Below are positions 55,950 through 64,000 of a stretch of DNA of 64,000 nt, one piece after another. How positions within the stretch are numbered: the first letter of the stretch is position 1; each line of letters begins with the position of its first letter. The DNA comes from Saccoglossus kowalevskii (lineage: Eukaryota > Hemichordata > Enteropneusta > Harrimaniidae): NCBI RefSeq assembly GCF_000003605.2, contig NW_003142804.1:41572-105571 (forward strand), in the 5' to 3' direction. The position numbers were made by a program, and so were the translations under genes. The notes under the pieces were generated by a model. The model saw only the letters and a list, made by a program, of their open reading frames with translations. It made no database searches and was not told where the DNA came from.

Positions 55950-58900
55950 TGAGGTAAACCGTCTGATTCATGTGTGATAGGCCGTATGTCTGGAACTGGT
56001 AGACGTGTGATTAAGCATTTGAGTGACCGCCATAAGTTTATTGGTAGTATTGGTCACTTGGGCATGGTCAAGGCAGCAATTGACAGACCCCTTGCCATTC
56101 GACCAGAGCAGGATGCCATCATTATGGGTGACTTACCAAAGGGCCCTGATGGTGACAAGTATGTAGTTATGGTGGAGCCGATAATCAATATGAGAATGCA
56201 AGCGACTGCTGTGCCATCAGTCACAGTGTTGGAGTGTAATGCGTCTAATTCGAGACTGCCTGTTCATGTGTTTAACACTACCAACAGGAATGTGTATATC
56301 AGACCTGGTAGCGCTGTTGGAGAAGTAACAGCTGTGACCCACGTTCAGAGTGCTTCAATGGTCAAGGAAGAGACTGAGAGAGATGAGCATAGTGACAGAG
56401 ATCCAAGTGTTGTCATCAAGGGTGTGAAGTTCAATCTTTTGGAATCTCCCATTGGTGGATCACAGATCAAAATGGTGCATCGTTTCTTTCAGCATAACAT
56501 TGATGCCTTCTCCTTGCATGACAATGATCTTGGGCGTTGTGACCTTGTGCAGCATTGTATAAGACTTGATGATGAAACACCAAGTCGTGAGCGTCACCGC
56601 AGAGTACCTCCTGCCAAATATGCAGAGTTATGAGAAATCATCAAGGGCATGTTGGATAGTGGTGTGATACATGAGTCTGACAGCCCATGGGCTGCACCAG
56701 TGGTCATAGTCACAAAGCGCGATGGAACCACAAGGCTGTGTATTGATTACAGAAGATTGAATGCCAAGACTGTCCGTGATGCTTATGCCATTCCTTGCAT
56801 TGAAGAGAGTCTGGAGGCCTTGAAGGATGCAGAGTGGTTTAGCACAACTGACCTCAAGAGTGGATATTGGCAAGTGGCCATGAGTGAACAGGATGTTTCA
56901 AAGACAGCATTTGTAATGCCTGTCAGCCATTTTGAGTGTCTCCATCTCCCAATGGGGCTATGCAACAGTGCAAGTTCATTTCAAAGAGCCATGGAGAAGT
57001 GCCTGGGCGAATTGGTCAATCAGTCATGCATTGTTTACCAGGATGATGTGATCGTGTACTCCAAGACATTCAATGACCATATCAGATACCTGGGTTTTGT
57101 GTTGAGGCGACTAAAAAGTGTAGACTTGAAGGTAAAAGCCAAGAAGTGTGAATTTTCCCGCCAGAAGTTCACCTTCTGGGCCATATTGTGTCAAAGAAAG
57201 GAGTTCGCACAGACGCAGTGAAGACTGAGGTGCTGCGTAACTGGCCCATACCTCGTAATGGGAAGGAGGTGAAGACATTCCTGGGGATGGCAAGCTATTA
57301 TCGTTATTATGTGGAAGGGTTCTCGAAGATTGCCAAGCCGCTGAATGATCTTACCATGGGATTGTATCAACATGCTCATGGCAAGAAGAGAAAATGACAG
57401 AACCCTCCTGAGTTTGCATGGACACAGAAGTGCCAACATGCTTTTGACTTACTGATCGAGAAGCTGACCAGCCCACCAGTGTTGGCCTATCCGGAATATG
57501 ACCTTGAGTTTGAATTGCATACTGATGCAAGCCTTATTGAACTTGGGGCTGCCCTTTATCAAGACCAAGGCAATGGTAACTGTGTGATGGCATATGCAAG
57601 TAGAGGCTTGTCTAAGAGCGAGAGGAATTATCCTGCCTTCAGGCTTGAGTTCCTCGCATTGAAGTGGGCAATTGTTGACAAGTTCGGGGATATGCTACTG
57701 GGCAGAAAGTTCAAGGTGGTTACTGACTGCAACCCATTACGGTATGTGATCAGCACACCGAAATTGGACGCAACAGGACATAGATGGCTATCAAAGCTAG
57801 CTGACTATGATTTCAGTATAGAGTATAAACCAGGAAAGAAAAACGGGGATGCAGATGCACTTTCCCGTAAGCCTATCCAGGGATATAGTACGGATGGTGG
57901 TGGTTCGCCTCAATGATTGAAATGGTTGCCTCCAGAGGAGCAAGAGCGAGTCAAAATGGACAAGCCAGTGGTACAGGCGCTGTGCCAGTACCACCTGGCA
58001 CCTTTGGTTCCTGGACTGGAGATGGTGGGTGCAATGGTGAGCACAGCCCTTATTCCTGATGTGCGTTCAGTGGCACCAACCTCATTGACATCTATATCAC
58101 GTGAGGATTGGAGGCGCTTACAACAGGAGGATTCAACTGTTGGGAAAGTGTTGGACTACTTTGAGAGAGGCAATTTACCTGACAAGGCAGAACGTAAAAC
58201 ACTGCCAGCAGAGGTGAAGGTTGCCTTAAGGGAGTGGAAAAAGTTTCAGTTGTGCCGTGCAGTCCTGTACCATCAGCGCATGGACAACAATGGTGAGAGG
58301 GTGTTGCAGCTGAGTAACAGCCATGGAGGCCTTGCACGATGATGTCGACCATCTTGGACAGGATAGAAGCTTGGACTTGATGAGATCACGCTTATATTGG
58401 CCTGGCATGACTGAGATGGTAGTTGAGTGGATTAAGTCATGTGAACGCTGTACACGCAGAAAGATGATGGCTGAGGGTAGAGCCCCAGTTCCATTGGTGA
58501 GTATCAAGACGACAAGACCTCTGGAATTGGTCTGCATGGGCTACATGTCAATTGAACCATCAAAGGGAGGATGTAGGGATGTGCTTGTGATAACAGACCA
58601 TTTCACAAAGTATGCCATAGTTGTTCCTACTCGTAACCAGACTGCTAAACTAACTGCAGATGCATTGATGGAGCAGTTTGTGTGGCACATTGGTTTCCCT
58701 GAGCGCCTGCATTCGGATCAGGGCCGAAACTTCGAGAGTGCTGTGATCAGGCACCTGTGTGATGCCATGAGAGTTGTGAAATCTCGGAGCACCCCATATC
58801 ATGCCCTGGGCTGTGGGATCACAGAGTGATTTAATCAGACATTACTTGGGATGTTGGGAACGCTGTCCAACTCTGACAAGCAGAACTGGAAACAGCATGT

Positions 58901-59840
58901 TAGTGCAGTGACTTATGCGTATAATTGCACAAAGCATGATGTGACTGGTTACACCCCGTATTTCCTCGTTTGCCCGTGGACATATACTTGGGCTTGGTCA
59001 CTGAGAATGAGCAGGCAGAAGACATGGATGAGTATGTGAGAAATTGGCAGCGCAGTCTTGATGAAGCTTACCGAATTGTATCACTTCGTATGGATAAAAA
59101 GAGCCTCGTCAGCAAGTCGTACTATGATAGGAAGGCCAGGCAGTCTGAACTCTCGCCTGGAGACCATGTATTAGTGCGCAATGTCAAGGTGCGTGGCAAG
59201 CACAAGCTCGCTGACCAGTGGGAAAGGGATCCACATGTCATTGTCAGGCAAGATGATCGTGGTATACCTGTTTATGTAGTTAAGCCTGAGAAGGGTGGCA
59301 AGGTACGGAACCTGCATCGTAACTTGTTGTTATCGTTCCATGCACTGCCAAGGCCCAGAGAAGCACGTCCAATGAGAAGGGAACTTGTCAAGCCAGTCAA
59401 AAGAGCAAGGAAGCTAAGGACCAGAGCGTTGCACCGGACTACACAGGCATCATCTGAAGCTGACTGTGACACTGAAGACACAGATGCAGACTCTGATCGT
59501 GGATACATTATTACTTACCCGCATGAGCAATGTGCTGGGGAGATTCTACCTCGTGATGTTGCTGCTGATGATGCAACCCCTGAACCAATGTCAATGGGGA
59601 GTGATGATCCTGAGTTGAAAACCAGTGAGGAGGGCCCAGAAATGCCATTGCACGTAGACCCTGATATCACTGTATCCCCAGAGGTGGAAATGGATCGTGA
59701 GTTAGAGGTGAATGCAGAAGTGGTGCCATACAACACAGGAGATGTCATGAGATGGCAGCAGAGCCTGCTGATGGAACGATTGTCGCATCTGAGACTGATT
59801 ATGTTGTCAAAGCAAGCAGGTCAGACTCTGATGGTCGCCG
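55950..59840 (+). mobile_element. Ty3/Gypsy LTR-retrotransposon fossil, pol part
   Basis: Parts in order on the plus strand: a spacer region downstream of where protease would be, reverse transcriptase with the YQDD box (about 56.6-57.3 kb), RNase H (about 57.5-57.9 kb), integrase with its zinc-binding region and core (about 58.3-58.9 kb), and an integrase tail with a GDHVLVRN-type module (about 59.1-59.4 kb). No gag, protease or paired LTRs were identified. The element is broken, with roughly six to eight interruptions. Long stretches remain readable, so it is of moderate age. It stops where a second element in opposite orientation begins. Confidence 0.85.
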
Positions 59841-62030
59841 CTGATGGTCGAATTTTGGTAACCCTGTGGTACTCGTTTATAATGATAAGAGTTATTTGTG
59901 TGTTTTGAACGCGGTGTAATCAATATGACGTGGGTCAAACAATAATTGATGAACACGGATTGTATGTCTAAAGTCGTAAAATATTTCGGTTTTTTCTTAC
60001 CAATAGTTTCGAGGCAATCACGCACTTTTGGCAACGAAAAGTTGTCAGGAACGGTTTGTGCGTTCAATCCACGAAAGTCTTATGTGAAACGTCTTCTACC
60101 CGAATCTCGTCGTACGATGACGATTGAAGCTCCCGATTGACTGATGGTAGGTTGAATCAAATCTCGGTCTAACATCTCTTGTATTTGCATATCTATTTCA
60201 ATCTTTTGTGCTGGCGAATTATAGTATTGTTGTCTGTGAAAGGGAACAACATTGTCTCGAAGTCGTGTGCGATGCGATATCAAATCACAAAATCCAATTT
60301 TATTGATTTTGCCAACAAAAGCTTGTTCGTGTGTTGTATGCCACAAAATCACTTTCTGTTTGGCAGTTAAGTGAGAATGTTCGATACTCACCTTAGACAG
60401 TACATATCTTTTATTGTCGTCAATTTTTTGTCTTTGACGTGTGTCCACAGAGTTCAACAAAAGTATTTGTGTATTTGTTGTTGGCCTGAAAGTTCCCAGT
60501 TTCGCTTTCCGTAAAATAGTGATGGATTTTTTCTGAGGGGTTTATAATGCGAATAAAAATTCTACTGTTATGTACCGTAGTGATAACTCTACCTGTAGCA
60601 TATCCCTTCTTCATAGTGCTGGGTAATGGCGTAGTTGTTCCCACTAGGCAATTTGGCATGGTGGCTTTTATTCTCACGAGTCGAACGCATTCGCTGGAAG
60701 GGGGAATCGTGAAATTTTCGTCTGCTATGAATGAAAAATCTGTATCAAGTTCTAATTCACGTTTACCATAATCAATACGTACCTTGTCCTAAAATGAGTG
60801 ACTGCTATAGTTGAGGTACGATAGGTAATTGGATTCGCACTTTCTGCTTCCGATGTAAGCAGTGACATTTATGTATCCTGCATTTTGAAGATGCTCATCT
60901 GATGTTGTGGAAATGCTATATGGCGACTTGAAAAAAGGCGCGGTTTTGAGAGCGGAGATTGATTCATTTAAATCGTCACTTACACAGGAATCGAATAGAG
61001 CTCTCACTGTGTGGTTCTGAATTTGCATATCAATTAAATTGTCGGCATAAATCTGATGTCCATTCACAATTACTTTTGCTATGGATACAGTCCGTTCGCC
61101 ATTCAAATTCCCTAGCGTCTTGATTGGCATTGACCATTTAAAGGATTATGTTTGCAATGTCTCTGACTTTACGATTGTAACACCTACCCTTATATTCTGA
61201 TGTACGCTGATCATTTAAATCTGCCATGTCCCGTGTTCAATGGTCACGAGTGAAGTGGTCAAATTTGTCACAGAATGTAAAGTACCTACCTGCTAAGTGG
61301 TGATAACATGTTTCCCTAGTATGTATGTTTGTATAAAACATGCCGTGCATTTATAACCAATGGGTGTTTGTTGTTGTGTATACCTGAGGGCGGTGAGGGT
61401 TCGCGCTCAACGTAACAATCACGTGATTGTTGCCTGTCATATGTTGGGTGTGAAGTGGTTTTGGGTGAAAAATCGCGTTGTGCACGACCACGCCTTGAGT
61501 CACGCTTATCTCCTGATAGACGCTGAAGCAACGCTGTTAAATCGGAGTCAGCTTTCTTTTTATTTGCAGGTGTGATAGCTTCTAACCGTTTTCATTTCAG
61601 CTTGAACGTTTGACATAGCACCAAGCACCATCTATTATAGGGGCAGAAGTATCGGTTTTCTGAGCAGTGGACAGCTCATAATCACGACAAGCAGACAATG
61701 CCATGTCAAACGTCTTGGGGTCCTTCAATAAAATGAAAGTTTCATATTTAGGTAACACTCCTGCAATGTTTCAAATAAATTATGTGTGGTGCTTAATATA
61801 TTTTTGTCCATCTCTGAAATAAGAATGCGAGTGTATTTATTTGCACTTTGCGACGGTGTTTGTCGTAGGTTTCGACGGGATGCCATCCACCCAGGGGTGT
61901 GGCTTGTGAAATGCGATTTGAATTTGGGGTATGTTACTTGGCTTTGAGAGTACCTTCTGAGAACAAATAGGTGATATCTTAACTGCTCAACAATATTTAC
62001 ACAAGTCACTGCATGTCGTTTGCATCACTT
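59840..62030 (-). mobile_element. Second Gypsy-like fossil, minus strand
   Basis: On the minus strand, from right to left: gag-like sequence, a protease-like region, the segment leading into reverse transcriptase, and the first part of reverse transcriptase. It is broken, with about ten or more interruptions, 3'-truncated at the junction with the first fossil, and more decayed than it. No LTR pair recognised. Confidence 0.7.
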
Positions 62031-62579
62031 TATAATATAACACACACCCAGAGTTGCACATTCCTAGGCCTAATTGTACATCGACGTAGAAAGGTGAGCC
62101 GTACTGAATCGATCTGTTGTTCACTCGAACTTCGACTCAACTCTCTTATTGACCAGTTACCCTGCACTCTCCACTGTCTACTCTGACTTTCAACTCTTAC
62201 CAGTGCTAACTAACTGTCCAACTGTCCTAACGCTTAAAGTTGCATTGTGGGATGTATCATGTTACCTTGAAATATAATTTGGGCAGCAATCACCTCTGTG
62301 ATTGCTCATATAGCCAAAGTGAAGCTCTACTGCTGATTTTATTCTATTAGGCAGGAGAGAATGAGAATATGTTTGAATATTGAGTCTGGCTGGAATTTGA
62401 ATTAAACCAAGTGAGGTAGAATCACTGCATTGGCTATGGATGGAACACTGTGCACAGTTTATTGATAAACCATCAAAAATGAGAGGGTGGAATTCAGCGT
62501 GAGGCATCAAATTGATATGTGTTGAATTTTTGATGAATTGAAGCCGAACAGGATGTTAAAGAGAGGGAGTCTCAAACTA
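62031..62579. other. Between second and third fossils
   Basis: No coding signal. It may include terminal repeat sequence of a neighbouring element, but no matching partner is seen in the window. Confidence 0.3.
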
Positions 62580-64000
62580 AACAGAAGCGAGTGACTATGA
62601 AATGTGCCACATGTGCAAACACAGAGGAAGATGATTCAGCCCTAGAATCCAAGGATAGTACAGATTTTTCAGAAAATTTTAAGACGATTGCAAAGACAAG
62701 ATGAAACACTGGCAACTAAGAAGAAATGTGTGAAAAACGCACAAGAAACAGCACAGGCACTGTCAGAAGCCTTAACTAGAATAGAGGCGAAGGAGCAATT
62801 CAACTACAAGTTGAACAGCACTCTTGAAAAGTTAGTGGTCAGCTAAGTTCAGACGGTTCGTGCTATCAAACTGGACACTTTACATGAAAGTTCCCCTCTA
62901 AAAATGATGCAAAGAAGTGCTATACGTATGGCAGGATTGGGCATATAGTACAAGGCTGCCCTAAGAAGAGAAAGAAAAAACATTCAGATGAGCTAAGGGG
63001 GAACTAATTTCTGTCACCAATGTTCGACCAGGATTGTTGGAAGGTGTGAGGCAGTGATTATTGAAGGACAGCAATTAGTTATCCAAACTGCTGATGACAG
63101 ACCGAAATGGCTTTACTTTTGGTAATGATTGGGAATACCCAATTCATGTTGTTGTAGTACCAACTCATGTGTACAACAAATAAGTACCTGCAGTTGTGGA
63201 AAACAAACAGTCTGGAACTGTTGCCCTGGAAACTACTACCCAAGATGCATTTTCAAAAGATGACTATGATTTGAGAAGATGTGATAAAGAGAAATACATA
63301 ATAAGGCTTACTGATGCGATTCCTCAATCAATGAATGAGGAGCTGAAGCAGATTCGGCTTGAGATACAGAATTGTGATGTTATACGAGAATCACATAAGC
63401 TGTAAGCTGCACCGATTGTTCTGGTGAAATAGAAGGATGGAAATACCAGTCTATGTATTGATTACTGAAAGATCATTGCATTGTTTCGGATTGAATAAAC
63501 CCTATATGCATTGCAAGAAGCATAGTTTTTATTGCTCGATCTGTATATTAGCAGATTGGCATAGCTGGTGAAAATGCGGCTGGATAAAACTGCTTTATTA
63601 GTGACATTCTTAGGATTCTGGGAAGTACGTTAATGAATGTAGGATTACCTGGCAGTCCAGCCACATTTAAACACTGTAAACATTCAGATTTGAACCTGTT
63701 ATCCATTAGTATATATGGATGATATTTATAGTGGATATTCGTGTCTGTCATTTCCACTTAATGAATTGACAGCAGGAGTATCTACGAAAAAGGGACACGA
63801 GAAACCACCAGAATTTAAATAGGAATGGAGATATCAGGAGACTTTTGAAGCAATCACTTTTATTGCCATGTGCTGATTGTAGCAGGTCTTTTGTGGTACA
63901 CACTAATGCCAGCTATTCTGGATTTGGGGCAGTGTTGCACCAGAGAGAAGTAAAAGATAAGTAAGCTATCATTTATGTAAGTCGAAGTTTGTCTCCCAGG
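62580..64000 (+). mobile_element. Third Gypsy-like fossil, plus strand, runs off right edge
   Basis: A gag zinc-knuckle region (about 62.9 kb) is followed by a pol lead-in, reverse-transcriptase remains and the beginning of RNase H near the right edge. It is heavily decayed (more than ten interruptions), so old. It continues beyond the window. Confidence 0.7.

Noticed and set aside
1-64000. CRISPR arrays, bacterial operons, rRNA and tRNA genes
   Set aside because: Spliced GT-AG genes, LINEs and MITEs show this is animal nuclear DNA. No regularly spaced direct-repeat array and no tRNA or rRNA signature were found by eye.

Overview
This is a 64 kb piece of an animal nuclear genome. It is AT-rich, has spliced GT-AG genes with long introns, carries many short inverted-repeat DNA elements and decayed LINEs, and has one assembly gap (N run 10380-10760). 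The gene content (a DEG/ENaC channel with LDL-receptor class A repeats, a CFAP418 orthologue, duplicated sulfotransferase-like genes) and the repeat style suggest a marine invertebrate, most likely an invertebrate deuterostome such as a hemichordate or amphioxus. The species is an inference; no marker in the window fixes it.

Layout. Positions 1-11962 (minus strand) hold the first twelve coding exons of a DEG/ENaC-type channel gene that runs off the left edge. An N-terminal exon pair gives the cytoplasmic tail, the His-Gly motif and TM1; a third exon gives the FPxVTxCN palm motif. Then come eight LDLa repeats, mostly one per exon, plus a Gly-Ser linker exon. All splice phases agree. 19785-36035 (minus) is a complete four-exon CFAP418 (C8orf37) gene, 191 codons, with a 13 kb first intron. 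41646-42468 and 49325-50143 (both minus) are a tandem pair of P-loop sulfotransferase-like genes; the first has a one-base frame break and the second is intact. Around 48239 lies a Crypton-like tyrosine-recombinase fragment. From about 55950 to the right edge are three broken Ty3/Gypsy fossils lying end to end in alternating orientation.

Between the genes are at least five non-LTR retrotransposon remnants and a dense set of small non-autonomous DNA elements (families called A-F here, plus single hairpin elements), several with recognisable ends or target duplications. The genes are not functionally linked as far as the sequence shows: an ion channel, a ciliary/photoreceptor protein and PAPS-type sulfotransferases.

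The most interesting item is the channel. A run of symmetric phase 1-1 LDLa exons sits where the variable finger region of a DEG/ENaC subunit should follow the palm motif, a domain combination I do not know from the well-studied members of the family.
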